Part shown: piece after piece, positions 41,716 to 50,673 of the stretch | Layout: every line of letters begins with the position of its first letter | Numbering within the stretch: position 1 is the first letter of the stretch | Source of the DNA: Candidatus Bathyarchaeota archaeon | Lineage (GTDB): Archaea; Thermoproteota; Bathyarchaeia; RBG-16-48-13; JAGTRE01 | Direction: 5' to 3' | Length of the DNA stretch: 52,659 bases | NCBI GenBank assembly: GCA_018396415.1 | Contig: JAGTRE010000005.1 | Location: forward strand, 35,388 to 88,046 | Position numbers and translations under genes: made by a program | Notes under the pieces: generated by a model | What the model saw: the letters and a program-made list of their open reading frames with translations, nothing else | What the model was told of the DNA's origin: nothing | Databases searched by the model: none

Positions 41716-42990
41716 TTAAATATGATGTACTTCTCCAGCTTCTGGAGCCACAGCGTTAAAGCCTGCATCTCGTTTTATCCATTCAGCGAATTGCTGGCAG
41801 TTTCCTTCTGCTCCATGTATCACGAATAAAGTAGGATCACCTTTAAGCTTCTTTACGGTTTCATGCAGTTCCTTCATTCCACAATGTGATGAGAAATCAA
41901 AACGTTCCACCAAGGCCTCCACTTTTCGAGTTCTTCCACCGATGATAAATTGTTTCTTCTCCAGTAGTTCTCTACCGGGTGAACCAGGTATTTGATAACT
42001 AACTAGGAAGATGGCGTTTTCCCTTTTCTTCGCTAAATTCTCTAAATAGAAAACTGCAGCGCCTCCTTTTAGCATGCCTGCTGGTGAGACTATTACCCCT
42101 GGTTTCTTGGTTGCTAGCCTTCGATCTCTCCAGCCACCTACCCAATTTGCCGTGTGAACTGCATTCATAAAGAGTTTGAAATCGCGGAGGTTTTCGGGGT
42201 GTCGCATAATTACTTCGTTAACTTCTAGCGCCATCCCGTCGATCGTAATTGGATATTCAAAATGGTGTGCAGTCAGTACGCAGAGTATTTCTTGGGATCT
42301 CCCTACAGCGAAGGCTGGAACCAGCACAGTTCCGCCATTTTCCACGATCTCAGTAACCCGCTTAACGAATTCCATTTCAAGCTGTTTCCTATTTGGGTGG
42401 TCTTCATTTGCATAGGTACTTTCAATGATTACAGCATCAAGATCTGGATAATTGTTGTCAGCTCCCTTTAAAAGGCAGGTATCAAGTGTGTTAAAGTCTC
42501 CTGTGTAAAGGATATTTCGACCCGAAGTATTGATAAGGATTTGAGCGCTTCCTGGGATGTGTCCCGCATCTAAGAACTCGATTTGAGTCTCTCCTATTTT
42601 TACCGATTTATTGTAATTCATATGAACAACGCAATTCATCATACTTTCCAAATCAAGGTACTCGTAGGGAAGGTAGTAACTGGATAGGTGGATGAAATCT
42701 GAAATCAATATGCGGGCTAACTCGAATGTTAATGCTGTTCCGTAGACTGGCGTATGTTCTCTGATATGGAACATTGGGATGGCTCCGGAATGGTCAAGGT
42801 GGGCGTGGCTGAGTATGATCGCATTAATTTCGCGGGGTGGAATATGTGCGGGGAAGCCAGGTTCATGATTCATCATTACACCACAGTCAAGGAGAAACTG
42901 TTGATCTTCAACTTTAACAGCTACAGCGGATCTGCCAATCTCCCCAGCCCCGCCTAGAAACTTGATTTTTATCGGTTCAGTCATAATCAC
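41716..42990 (-). CDS. aCPSF2-type beta-CASP RNase
   Basis: 424 residues of the beta-CASP metallo-beta-lactamase ribonucleases. GGAGEIGRSAVAV, SHAHLDHSG (HxHxDH), DAGHIPGSAQI and TGDF form the metal site; ESTYANEDHP starts the beta-CASP insertion; SPAGMLKGG and FSSHCGMKEL finish it. It lacks the N-terminal KH domains of aCPSF1, which makes it aCPSF2-like. Role in RNA 3'-end processing or decay. Starts ATG 42990 or 42984. Confidence 0.92.
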   Translation of the reverse strand: MIMTEPIKIKFLGGAGEIGRSAVAVKVEDQQFLLDCGVMMNHEPGFPAHIPPREINAIILSHAHLDHSGAIPMFHIREHTPVYGTALTFELARILISDFIHLSSYYLPYEYLDLESMMNCVVHMNYNKSVKIGETQIEFLDAGHIPGSAQILINTSGRNILYTGDFNTLDTCLLKGADNNYPDLDAVIIESTYANEDHPNRKQLEMEFVKRVTEIVENGGTVLVPAFAVGRSQEILCVLTAHHFEYPITIDGMALEVNEVIMRHPENLRDFKLFMNAVHTANWVGGWRDRRLATKKPGVIVSPAGMLKGGAAVFYLENLAKKRENAIFLVSYQIPGSPGRELLEKKQFIIGGRTRKVEALVERFDFSSHCGMKELHETVKKLKGDPTLFVIHGAEGNCQQFAEWIKRDAGFNAVAPEAGEVHHI

Positions 42991-43055
42991 TCAACGCAAA
43001 AGATTTTTCTATAACCATGGTTTTATGGCTAATGATTCTATTGAAGGTTTACTAT

Positions 43056-43757
43056 ATGCCTATCCATATAAATGTCCCAAGAATGCGTTTTGAGGACTGT
43101 ATTTTCATTACAGGTTTTCATGGAATTGGCGCGACGGGGTATATAGCAGTTTCGCATCTCATTGACTCACTTAAGGCTAAGAGGATAGGTTATGTTGAGA
43201 CTGATTTGATGCCACCCTTCGTAACAATGGCGAATGACCGCTTGGTTACTCCCTTTGAGATTTATAAGTTGGACTGTTTCGTTTTCATGAAATCCGAATT
43301 TCCGCCGCATCGTGATGAAGAAATTACTTTTGCAAAGGCGTTGGCTGAATGGGTTGTTACTAAGAGGTTTAAGGAAGCAGTTCTCATCGGCGGTTTAGAT
43401 AATAGTTTTAAGACTGGGGATAGTTCGATGCGTGTGGTTTCAACGAAAGCCTTTTCTCATAAGGTACGGGTTTTTGGTGCTCCGTTTTTGGAGCCTGGCT
43501 TATATGTCACTGGGCCTCTAGCCGTCATGTTAACTGTATTTGAGGCAAACAACTTTCCTGCCATTGCGATATTACCGTACGCAGCCTTAACTCGCCCTGA
43601 TCCGAGTGCGGCAGCTGTGGCAATTGATAAAATTTGCCGTGTCTATGGATTGAATGTTGATGTATCTTCGCTGATCAAGGATGCCAGTGAAATCGAAGTG
43701 GAATTGCAGGAGCGGAGAGAACGGGCAAGAACAAGCTACGAAGGCTTATGGGTTTAA
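43056..43757 (+). CDS. PAC2-family protein (proteasome assembly chaperone-like), copy 1
   Basis: 233 residues with the PAC2 fold: IFITGFHGIGATGYIAVSHLIDSL, then PPFVTMANDRLVTPFEIYKLD, AVLIGGLDNSFK, YVTGPLAVMLTVFEANNFPAIAILPYA. Archaeal members may assist 20S proteasome assembly, but this is inferred from eukaryotic PAC2. Start ATG 43056; the longer frame from 43017 adds a hydrophobic stretch that is probably untranslated. Divergent from aCPSF2. A second PAC2 gene is at 46.2 kb. Confidence 0.88.
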   Translation: MPIHINVPRMRFEDCIFITGFHGIGATGYIAVSHLIDSLKAKRIGYVETDLMPPFVTMANDRLVTPFEIYKLDCFVFMKSEFPPHRDEEITFAKALAEWVVTKRFKEAVLIGGLDNSFKTGDSSMRVVSTKAFSHKVRVFGAPFLEPGLYVTGPLAVMLTVFEANNFPAIAILPYAALTRPDPSAAAVAIDKICRVYGLNVDVSSLIKDASEIEVELQERRERARTSYEGLWV

Positions 43758-43863
43758 CGCTTCCACGCATCGTGCCCTTTAGTTTAATATTTATTTAATG
43801 ATTTTTGCGTTAGATCCAAGTTGTTTGGAAACATGTGGATTTCCTCAGTTTTTGTAAGATGTG

Positions 43864-44460
43864 TTAGCCGAGTTTACATGGTCGTATTTTTCTATTTTTT
43901 ATGGCTTTTAAAATGTCGTCTATGTTTTGGTTTGCATCGATTTCTGTGTAGGCTTTCCACATTTGATTGGGGTTATGGCAATCGCTGCCAGCCGTTGCAG
44001 GTAGATTAAGATCTTTAGAAAGTTTTAGGGCTCGTCGGTTTTCGTGGTCGCTTGCATTGGGGTTAATCACTTCGATTGCATCTGCTATAATCGACTTTGC
44101 AAAGTCGCATAACCCCGAGTAGGCGCGGTAGGGATGAGGGATGATCACGATGCCGCCGACGCTTTTACCATAGTCAACTGCTTCCCAAACAGTTAGGGGA
44201 AGCCTTGGTTTCTCATTTATGCCTAAAATAATTAGGTGGCCTTGCAGGGTTGTTACTTCAATTCCAGGGATAATTATGATGCCTGAATACGGCTCCGCTA
44301 ACTTGCGGATTACCTCATATCCTCTTACTGTGTCGTGATCTGTAAGTGCTATTCCCGTAATTAGGGGATGGGCATTTAATTTCTCAATTAGAATTTTTGG
44401 TGTGACAGTGCTATCTCCTGAGAAACTAGTATGGATGTGTAGGTCAATATTAACTACCAA
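43864..44460 (-). CDS. PHP-domain phosphoesterase
   Basis: 198 residues: NIDLHIHTSFSGDS, ALTDHDTVRGY, GIEVTTLQGHLIILGI, IIPHPYRAYSGL and TAGSDCHNPNQMW make a complete PHP trinuclear metal site. Stand-alone PHP proteins are phosphoesterases such as nucleoside or RNA phosphatases; the substrate here is unknown. It starts 6 bp after the tgtA stop, so it is cotranscribed with it. Confidence 0.9.
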   Translation of the reverse strand: MVVNIDLHIHTSFSGDSTVTPKILIEKLNAHPLITGIALTDHDTVRGYEVIRKLAEPYSGIIIIPGIEVTTLQGHLIILGINEKPRLPLTVWEAVDYGKSVGGIVIIPHPYRAYSGLCDFAKSIIADAIEVINPNASDHENRRALKLSKDLNLPATAGSDCHNPNQMWKAYTEIDANQNIDDILKAIKNRKIRPCKLG

Positions 44461-44466
44461 TTTTAA

Positions 44467-46101
44467 TCACTCCTGCTCCGCAAGTGTCAGGTTTAGCATG
44501 TTTTGGAGTGCTTGGAGCGATTTTGAACTCCATGGGTCTAATTTGTTCGAGCTGATGAGAAATTGTATGTTCCGCATTTTGCATGCTCGTCTGCTGGCGT
44601 TCAAGATAGCGTTTCCCCAATTTTTCGGGTCATTGTGAAAAATTACTATTTTATAGTTTGCCGCCATTAGGTATTCTGAAATTTGCTTTGCGACATAGCG
44701 AATAGTCTCGAGGTCTGGTGGCCAGGTTATTTCAAATTGTGAAAGGGGGTAAGTATCATCTATCTCCAATGGCACCACTCCAAAAGGTGCGGCGTATGTA
44801 CACATATGGATTTTATGTAATTTCTCCCCAGAGGTTTGGGCAATGGTTCGCATGATTTTCTTATATTCAGGTGAATTGTGGAATGGTTTTACAGATGTTT
44901 GAGGTAGCAAGATCAATATCTCTGCTTCTTCTGGTGGATTGTAGTTCTCTTGGATTCGTTGTTGATGTCGAATCACTTCAGGTCGGCAAAGGCCTGTTGA
45001 ACCAAAGTAAAAAATTCCTCGCTTCTTTGTGACCGGGCTATGTTTCTCTATATACTCAGCATAATTGCAGATTTTTCTAAGGGCTCGAAGTAGCGAAGGG
45101 TGGCTCCGAGCACGTAACTCTAGTAGCTCCCAAAGCCTGCCTTCCACAATCGCTTGCTTTATTCTTCTGATTTCCGCGAGGCTTACGTAAAGGTTATGTT
45201 CAGCTAGTAATCGCTCCCTTTCTGATTTAGGACTTGCCTTTAAATCAGCAACATCATGTCTTGAACAGACCGGGCAGTGGCATGGGAGATATTTTAATTG
45301 ATCAATCTTTACCGTTCCATAGTCAGTCATATATCGGTTCTTTCGCGCATAGATAGCGTATGCCGCGGAATCAAACATATCGCAACCGAGAGCAATTGCA
45401 AGGGCAAACATGAACGGATGTCCAGCGCCGAAAAGATGAAAGGGCTTCTCAGGGGGTAAATTCATTTTGGCCGTAGCAATCATGTCAACGAGTACGTCGA
45501 AGAGGTATCGTTCCATTACTTGAGTTGGACTGCCCAGCGCATAAATTGAGAAAGGCAGTTGGCCAACTTCTTTGGCTGAGAAAGCCACTAAATCTAAATG
45601 GTTTCCTCCTTGGATTGGACCAACCCAGTGAATATCTTCCCTAGTTCTTAGTTTAAGCGTTAATGCAGCGCGGCGGAGGGTCTCCTTCACAGTCCATTCT
45701 GCGTGGCGGCGGTTTGTTTGCCAGCCAGTGGGGACATCAAGGATTACAGCGATATCTGTTCCGATTTGTTCTTGAAACTTGGCGATTTCCTCAGGAGTGG
45801 TTTTGACTTCGCCGTAAACAAGAATTTGATACGCTCCGGAATCGGTCATAATTGTTCCTGGGAAGTTTAGGAGTTTGTGAACACCTTTTTCTAAGGCGAG
45901 TTTTTCAAATTTTTTTTTGATAAGATAGGCATTTGTAATAATGATTTGGCATCCAAATTTCTTCCATAACTCTTCAGGAGAAATCGGTTGGGCTAGTGGA
46001 CTCACCACGGGCAGTAAGGTTGGAGTTTCGATTTTCCCTCGTCTTGTTTCAAGCTTTCCAATTTTAGCTAGAATATCTCGCTCCCGAATTTCGAATGACA
46101 T
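44467..46101 (-). CDS. tgtA: tRNA-guanine(15) transglycosylase (archaeosine pathway)
   Basis: Inserts preQ0 at G15 of tRNA. 544 residues: catalytic TIM-barrel domain with TDSGAYQ (catalytic Asp), DIAVILDVPTGW, WVGPIQGG, DMFDSAAYAIYARKNRYMT and a zinc site CHCPVCSRHD; then a C-terminal DUF5591-like domain (about 380-535; GIFYFGSTGLCRPEV, FEITWPPDLETIRYVA). No PUA domain is visible at the end, so it is shorter than the Pyrococcus enzyme. A further archaeosine step (ArcS or QueF-like) is not in the window. Confidence 0.94.
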   Translation of the reverse strand: MSFEIRERDILAKIGKLETRRGKIETPTLLPVVSPLAQPISPEELWKKFGCQIIITNAYLIKKKFEKLALEKGVHKLLNFPGTIMTDSGAYQILVYGEVKTTPEEIAKFQEQIGTDIAVILDVPTGWQTNRRHAEWTVKETLRRAALTLKLRTREDIHWVGPIQGGNHLDLVAFSAKEVGQLPFSIYALGSPTQVMERYLFDVLVDMIATAKMNLPPEKPFHLFGAGHPFMFALAIALGCDMFDSAAYAIYARKNRYMTDYGTVKIDQLKYLPCHCPVCSRHDVADLKASPKSERERLLAEHNLYVSLAEIRRIKQAIVEGRLWELLELRARSHPSLLRALRKICNYAEYIEKHSPVTKKRGIFYFGSTGLCRPEVIRHQQRIQENYNPPEEAEILILLPQTSVKPFHNSPEYKKIMRTIAQTSGEKLHKIHMCTYAAPFGVVPLEIDDTYPLSQFEITWPPDLETIRYVAKQISEYLMAANYKIVIFHNDPKNWGNAILNASRRACKMRNIQFLISSNKLDPWSSKSLQALQNMLNLTLAEQE

Positions 46102-46166
46102 GCCACCACAAGCTTATAGCGTTTAATTATGAGTTTTAGATATTTCTGTGTTGGAAGGTCTTCTCT

Positions 46167-46904
46167 TTGGTTGAGATTATCATTCATACGCTTGAGAAAC
46201 CAGTTCTTCGCGAACCAGTTTTAATTGAGGGACTACCGGGAATTGGTTTTGCAGCCAATATTGCGGCTTTACACCTGATTAATGAGCTTAGAGCCACTAA
46301 ATTTTGTGAGATTCATGCTCCCTCATTTCAAGATGTGGCTCTCTGCGGCGAGGATGGCTTCGTTCGGTCGCCAGTTAACGAGCTTTACTATTGCCGTCCA
46401 AGTGATGTATCACGTGACTTAATGATACTTTATGGGAATACCCAAGCTCTAACCACTTATGGTCAGTATGTTCTTTGTGGTAAGGTACTTGACCTTGTCA
46501 AAAGCTTAGGATGTCGTTTGGTCGCTTGCATGGGGGGCTTGAAGAGGGAGCAGGTCAGTAGTTTCCCTAAGGTGTATGGTACTGCTACTCACCGTGAGAC
46601 GCTGAATGAAATTCTCAATTATGGGGTTAACATTATCCAAGGGAAGGTTGTTGGAGCGGCAGGTCTTCTTGTCGGTTTAGCAAAGTTAAAGGGGATGCAG
46701 GGGTTTTGTCTACTTGCTGAAACCCTTGGGATTTATCCGGATGCCATCGCTGCTCAAGCATTATTAGAAGTGCTATGCAAAATTTTGCATTTAAAAATAG
46801 ATTTAACTAGGCTTGAAATCGCCGCGAATGAGACACGTAAAATTTTGGAACTCTCTGGTCTATCCCGCCTTCAGTCTAAGCCTGATTTCCCAAGTTTCGT
46901 ATAG
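46167..46904 (+). CDS. PAC2-family protein (proteasome assembly chaperone-like), copy 2
   Basis: 245 residues: EPVLIEGLPGIGFAANIAALHLINELRA, then LMILYGNTQALTTYGQYVL, GCRLVACMGGLKREQV, GAAGLLVGLAKLKGMQGFCLLAETLGIYPDAIAAQALLEVL. This is the canonical archaeal PAC2 type and is more typical than copy 1. Start TTG 46167. It is divergent from tgtA and converges on the Sm-like gene with a 1-bp gap. Confidence 0.9.
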   Translation: MVEIIIHTLEKPVLREPVLIEGLPGIGFAANIAALHLINELRATKFCEIHAPSFQDVALCGEDGFVRSPVNELYYCRPSDVSRDLMILYGNTQALTTYGQYVLCGKVLDLVKSLGCRLVACMGGLKREQVSSFPKVYGTATHRETLNEILNYGVNIIQGKVVGAAGLLVGLAKLKGMQGFCLLAETLGIYPDAIAAQALLEVLCKILHLKIDLTRLEIAANETRKILELSGLSRLQSKPDFPSFV

Positions 46905-46905
46905 C

Positions 46906-47331
46906 CTACTTGGTTGCGGAGCGCGTGAATTCATCGTAGACTCGCTGAACTCTTTCAGCGGCTGGGCCTGTCCCTTCAATCAACCCTTTCTCAGTTAATC
47001 GTATCTTATCCATAACAACAATTACGCCAGCATCTTCATACAACTTAACCATTTTTGGAAAGACTTTCTCTAATCTCTCAGCAAGCCCGCGGAGGTCAAA
47101 TGGTTTTTCAGTTGTAAAGACTTGGGCAACAATACTTCCGTTAATAAATACTCGAACAAGGGATAGCCCAGTTTCATCTTTGGCGTCTGCTAAGCACAAA
47201 CTCATTGTATCAGGGTCGTAACCTATCAAATTTCCAGCGTAAGTTTTTCCAGTTGTAGTGACAACCGTTACAGGTTTTTGAAGCAGGAGACCAAGTTCTT
47301 CATGAAATCTTCTTCCAGCTACTGTTGACAT
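46906..47331 (-). CDS. Sm-like archaeal protein with C-terminal extension (SmAP3-like)
   Basis: 141 residues. The N-terminal Sm fold (about 8-75; ELGLLLQKPVTVVTTTGKTYAGNLIGYDPDTMSLCLADA, with FINGSIVAQV as Sm2) is followed by a second alpha/beta domain (about 80-141; LRGLAERLEKVFPKMVKLYEDAGVIVV, AAERVQRVYDEF). That two-domain form is the SmAP3 type described from crenarchaea. RNA-binding ring protein. Start ATG 47331 behind CCGGGGAAA; TTG 47349 is possible. Confidence 0.87.
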   Translation of the reverse strand: MSTVAGRRFHEELGLLLQKPVTVVTTTGKTYAGNLIGYDPDTMSLCLADAKDETGLSLVRVFINGSIVAQVFTTEKPFDLRGLAERLEKVFPKMVKLYEDAGVIVVMDKIRLTEKGLIEGTGPAAERVQRVYDEFTRSATK

Positions 47332-47502
47332 GCTTTTTCCCCGGTTCAAACTCGTATGAATTGATGATGAAGAAACTTATTTTGCTTTTGACTCTCTCTG
47401 ACGTGGGTAGTTTTACCCTTCACTGTCTCCCTCCAATGTTCTCATATATCAAAAAGAATAAAATGTGCTCTGTTTAGCATTATAAGGTTCTAACTAATTT
47501 AA

Positions 47503-47523
47503 ATTTTAGTTTTAAGCTAAAAT
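47503..47523. repeat. Inverted repeat upstream of the TFB gene
   Basis: ATTTTAG-TTTTAAG-CTAAAAT is a 7-bp perfect inverted repeat 53 bp before the TFB start, inside AT-rich promoter-like DNA. It could be an operator or simply part of the promoter. Confidence 0.3.
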
Positions 47524-47576
47524 TAATACGTAAACTGAAAATTAGGTTAATTTTACCGTAATATGGAGGCATACTT

Positions 47577-48581
47577 TTGGGAGCTTCCCGAAGTACTAAA
47601 AAGCCAACTGAAGTCTGCGAGGAATGCGGTGGGGGAATAATAGTTGCTGATGGCGAGCAGGTATGTTCTCACTGCGGCCTTGTATATGAACGTACGATCG
47701 TACATCCGAGATACGCCTTAAACGAAGACGGAAATAGCGAAAGTTTTCGCTTGTATGTTGCACCAGGTGAACGGCTTCATATGGTTGATGGTCTCGGGAG
47801 CTACATCGATTACCCCAGCTCCTCATATTTTAAAGACGCCTCGGGTGTTCCTCTTCCACCACACATGCAACGGTATTACCTTAATTTGAAACGTTTATCT
47901 GATAAGAGGACAAAATACTACAAGCGCGAAGCCGATTTTAGGGCCTTTTGCTCCCTTAATCGAGTAGTTCAACTGCTTAATCTTCCTAAAAGTATTCGAG
48001 ATCATGCGGCTTACCTTTATCGTAAAGTAGCTCGATCTGGTGTTAGTAAAAAGCAGCTGTCGAGTGTTGTTCTTGTTGCATATTGCCTTTTTTTGGCAGT
48101 TCGGGAGTTTGAAACTGGTAAGCTAGTGACAATGAAGGACATAACTCAAGCCTTTCGGAGGGTTGGGCATCGAGTCACCATTCAGAGTATTATACACGCT
48201 GGTCTCGAGTATCGGGCATCCTTGAATGTTCGTCTAACCTTTCGAAAAAGCGAAAACTATTTGCCCATGGTTTTAGACAAGGTTATAGCTTCTCATCAAG
48301 TGAATAGAAATCTGTTAAGAAATGGGGAAAATCTTCAACATTATCGCCAAAGGCTTTTTAAAACCAGCCAGAGCCTTCTTAGAAAAATAGATGGAATTAC
48401 TCGTGGTGGACGGAATCCATATATTTTCGCGGTTTCAGTAGTTTACGCAGCTGATAAAATTATAGCTCGGCAGAATCGGAGGCCCCAACTTTTGACGCAA
48501 AAGCTCTTAGCTCAACTGACAAGTGTAGCTGAATATAGCATACGCGAGCACTTCTCCGCCCTTCTCAAGAACTTCATTTGA
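47577..48581 (+). CDS. tfb: Divergent transcription initiation factor TFB
   Basis: 334 residues. N-terminal zinc ribbon C14-x2-C17, C30-x2-C33. A linker with GERLHMVDGLGSYIDY matches the TFB B-linker (GLGSxID), but the preceding B-reader region (ESFRLYVAPG) does not show the usual EWR-F sequence. Two cyclin folds follow (about 115-215 and 235-330; VVLVAYCLFLAVR, NPYIFAVSVVYAADK). This divergence suggests a specialised TFB paralogue rather than the main one. Start TTG 47577 behind GGAGG. Confidence 0.88.
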   Translation: MGASRSTKKPTEVCEECGGGIIVADGEQVCSHCGLVYERTIVHPRYALNEDGNSESFRLYVAPGERLHMVDGLGSYIDYPSSSYFKDASGVPLPPHMQRYYLNLKRLSDKRTKYYKREADFRAFCSLNRVVQLLNLPKSIRDHAAYLYRKVARSGVSKKQLSSVVLVAYCLFLAVREFETGKLVTMKDITQAFRRVGHRVTIQSIIHAGLEYRASLNVRLTFRKSENYLPMVLDKVIASHQVNRNLLRNGENLQHYRQRLFKTSQSLLRKIDGITRGGRNPYIFAVSVVYAADKIIARQNRRPQLLTQKLLAQLTSVAEYSIREHFSALLKNFI

Positions 48582-48584
48582 ACT

Positions 48585-49535
48585 CTAATTGCTTACGACA
48601 TCCTTAACAATCATTTGTCTGGGGCCAGCGCTGCTAGTCAGTGTTAGATATTTCAATGTTATTTTAAAGTTCGTAATATAGGAAACGCGGATAAACCTCT
48701 TTTCAATTAGAACGAACGCGTATTTACTTATATCCGTTAGCTCAATTTTCGTGAGGTGAAGATCAACCGTATATTGAAGGGAACCTATTTTGCGCACTAC
48801 GATCTGGTATGAGATTTTCCCTGAAAAGAAGCTTTGAGAGAGTTCCCTTAGGAATGAAACCAGAAACTCTCTTAATTCCTTTTTTAGGTTCAATGCAATG
48901 CTTTCCGCGTTAGTACCTTTAGTCCAACCTCTAATCTTGGATGCAATACTTTTACAGAGGCTTCCTGAGATCGTGTAAAGACTGTAAACACGCACTGGGT
49001 GAAGCGATTTAACGGTGAACTTCACGAAAAGGGTAGCTTTAACGCCCGTATCCACGAGATTCGCTGTAATTGCAGCGTTGATGTCAACAGCTCCTTCATA
49101 GAACTCAAACTCTTGAGGAATACCGAGTGCACTCATTAGAATTAAGTCGCGCTTCTTATTTGGAGTATGCCGGTTTGTTTGGATGTCTTGTACCTGTATA
49201 GACGCTATTATCCCATTGCCTTTCACCCAAGCTTCCGTAGTCTTTACCCATTCTTCCACACTTAATCTATAATTTAACTGGTTGAGGCTTTCTCCGTTTT
49301 TGGCAAGCAGGTACAGTTCGATTCCAACTTTTTTGTGCAGGTATTCATTGAAGTCGAATAGCAAATTGTATGCGGTAAGTTGAAGTCGATCTACAGCCAT
49401 CCGATTAGCTGCCGTTTGGGCAATTAATTCTGCTGCACTATTCTGTGAGATTGAACAGAATATCAGAATTACAAGGAGGTAAACTATTGCAATTGACCAT
49501 ATGAAAGCATTTTTCACTTTGCGCTTACTTGACAT
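48585..49535 (-). CDS. Membrane-anchored surface protein of the pilus-like locus, largest subunit
   Basis: 316 residues. A basic start (MSSKRKVKNAF) is followed by a membrane segment (about 12-30; WSIAIVYLLVILIFCSIS). The rest is a long beta-rich exterior part with no motif that I recognise. In similar archaeal pilus-like loci the largest N-anchored protein may be a tip or minor pilin; here that is inference. It overlaps the preceding gene by 22 bp. Last in a six-gene minus-strand operon; it converges on TFB with a 3-bp gap. Confidence 0.75.
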   Translation of the reverse strand: MSSKRKVKNAFIWSIAIVYLLVILIFCSISQNSAAELIAQTAANRMAVDRLQLTAYNLLFDFNEYLHKKVGIELYLLAKNGESLNQLNYRLSVEEWVKTTEAWVKGNGIIASIQVQDIQTNRHTPNKKRDLILMSALGIPQEFEFYEGAVDINAAITANLVDTGVKATLFVKFTVKSLHPVRVYSLYTISGSLCKSIASKIRGWTKGTNAESIALNLKKELREFLVSFLRELSQSFFSGKISYQIVVRKIGSLQYTVDLHLTKIELTDISKYAFVLIEKRFIRVSYITNFKITLKYLTLTSSAGPRQMIVKDVVSN

Positions 49536-49921
49536 ATGACTTCCAACATACCACGGCTAGTTGTTACAAAATATTTTGCTTCCCCAAAAACTGGGTCAGC
49601 GAGATAGCCGAAAAATGTCAATAATTTTCCATTGTATAGGATGTAAAGCCTACACGTTAGTTCAGGAGGACACAAATCTCCAATCTTTACTAATATGGGG
49701 GTAATCTCCTGCCCGAGTTCTACTTTATTGATTAATTCGGTGAAGTAACCCTTCATTGCAGAAACTAGGAGGATTTGCTGCGCTACCTTTTGAAGATAGC
49801 TGGTTTGAGCAGCCAGTAAATAGTCATTGTTGGAATAAGTGTGGACGCATACGGCCAAAATTACTACTACGCTGAAGCATAGCGCTGTCATCGCGTCAGT
49901 CATTGAAAGGAAGCCGCTCAT
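49514..49921 (-). CDS. Small pilin-like membrane protein
   Basis: 135 residues: MSGFLSMTDAMTALCFSVVV, then a membrane segment (about 9-27), followed by a 105-residue exterior domain with several Cys (CPPELTCRLYI). A short polar lead into a single N-terminal membrane helix is the layout of type IV pilins and TadE/F-like minor pilins. No conserved prepilin cleavage motif is clear. Overlaps both neighbours by over 20 bp, so the operon is very compact. Confidence 0.72.
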   Translation of the reverse strand: MSGFLSMTDAMTALCFSVVVILAVCVHTYSNNDYLLAAQTSYLQKVAQQILLVSAMKGYFTELINKVELGQEITPILVKIGDLCPPELTCRLYILYNGKLLTFFGYLADPVFGEAKYFVTTSRGMLEVICQVSAK

Positions 49922-50285
49922 TTTTCTCTCCTAACTTGATTAGTCTAACAATAATTTGGCCACGTGAGTGGACTAAAATTGGGAGAGTGACTTCTACACT
50001 TGTAGCGCTTTTAACCGAGATCATACGGTCTCCAGTTTGTTTTATTATCAGATGGCTTGAAGCTTTATCTAGGTCTAAGATGGGATAACTATTGCCCGAG
50101 CTTGCATCGATATAGGAATATTTTTGCATAATAGTTTGGGCTTCATCAATCCCATGGCCTATTCGCATCGTTAAGCATAGGTTTTCCTTACCAATTTCAG
50201 CGTTTGTTGCAACAGTAGCAACGAGTATAATGAGTACAAAAATTGCAACTGAAGCGGAAAGTTCAATTATTCCCCCCTCCTTCAA
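49896..50285 (-). CDS. Small pilin-like membrane protein
   Basis: 129 residues: LKEGGIIELSASVAIFVLII, then a helix to VATVATNAE. The KEGG-IIE lead resembles a class III or TadE-like prepilin site (Gly before a hydrophobic segment with an early Glu). The start is TTG at 50285, which overlaps the previous stop (TTGA) and follows GGAGGGGG. The longer frame to 50360 is not needed. Exterior part is beta-rich. Confidence 0.72.
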   Translation of the reverse strand: MKEGGIIELSASVAIFVLIILVATVATNAEIGKENLCLTMRIGHGIDEAQTIMQKYSYIDASSGNSYPILDLDKASSHLIIKQTGDRMISVKSATSVEVTLPILVHSRGQIIVRLIKLGEKNERLPFND

Positions 50286-50671
50286 AGCGCCCCCTCCATG
50301 AAAACCACTTGGTCTTCTTGAAAAGTAACAATGTAACTTCGTCCGGGATAGAGTGTACATTCTCGGGTGTTGAACATGGCGTTTTGGCTAATCGTTAGGT
50401 CATCCGTTTTTGCTGTTACTGTTTTTCCTTGAATTTGGACGGTATATGCGCTTCTTTCCGTCATGCCCGGCATCTCTATGCAAATCTTTACTCTCCTAGA
50501 ACCCACTATGTTGATTGTTTCAACGATGCCTTCGGTGACGTAGGTGAGTTGCAATCTAGCATTCCACTTTAGTAAATAGTTTCCAGTATTGATACTGCAT
50601 GTGAGCAAGACAACTCCGAGAGTGAGCCATACAACAATTTCAAATCCAAATTCAGCGGTTTCTACTGGCAA
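50282..50671 (-). CDS. Small pilin-like membrane protein
   Basis: 129 residues. PVETAEFGFEIVVWLTLGVV gives a lead with an early Glu and a membrane helix (about 10-27), then a beta-rich exterior domain (KICIEMPGM, YTVQIQGKTV, SYIVTF). The FGFE pattern again recalls prepilins with Glu at position five. Start TTG 50671, two bases from the previous stop. Stop overlaps the next start. Confidence 0.72.
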   Translation of the reverse strand: MPVETAEFGFEIVVWLTLGVVLLTCSINTGNYLLKWNARLQLTYVTEGIVETINIVGSRRVKICIEMPGMTERSAYTVQIQGKTVTAKTDDLTISQNAMFNTRECTLYPGRSYIVTFQEDQVVFMEGAL

Positions 50672-50673
50672 GC

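Noticed and set aside
47364-47401. Box C (ATGATGA) followed 27 nt later by box D (CTGA), possible C/D guide RNA
   Set aside because: No second C'/D' pair and no terminal stem; one pair at this spacing is expected by chance.
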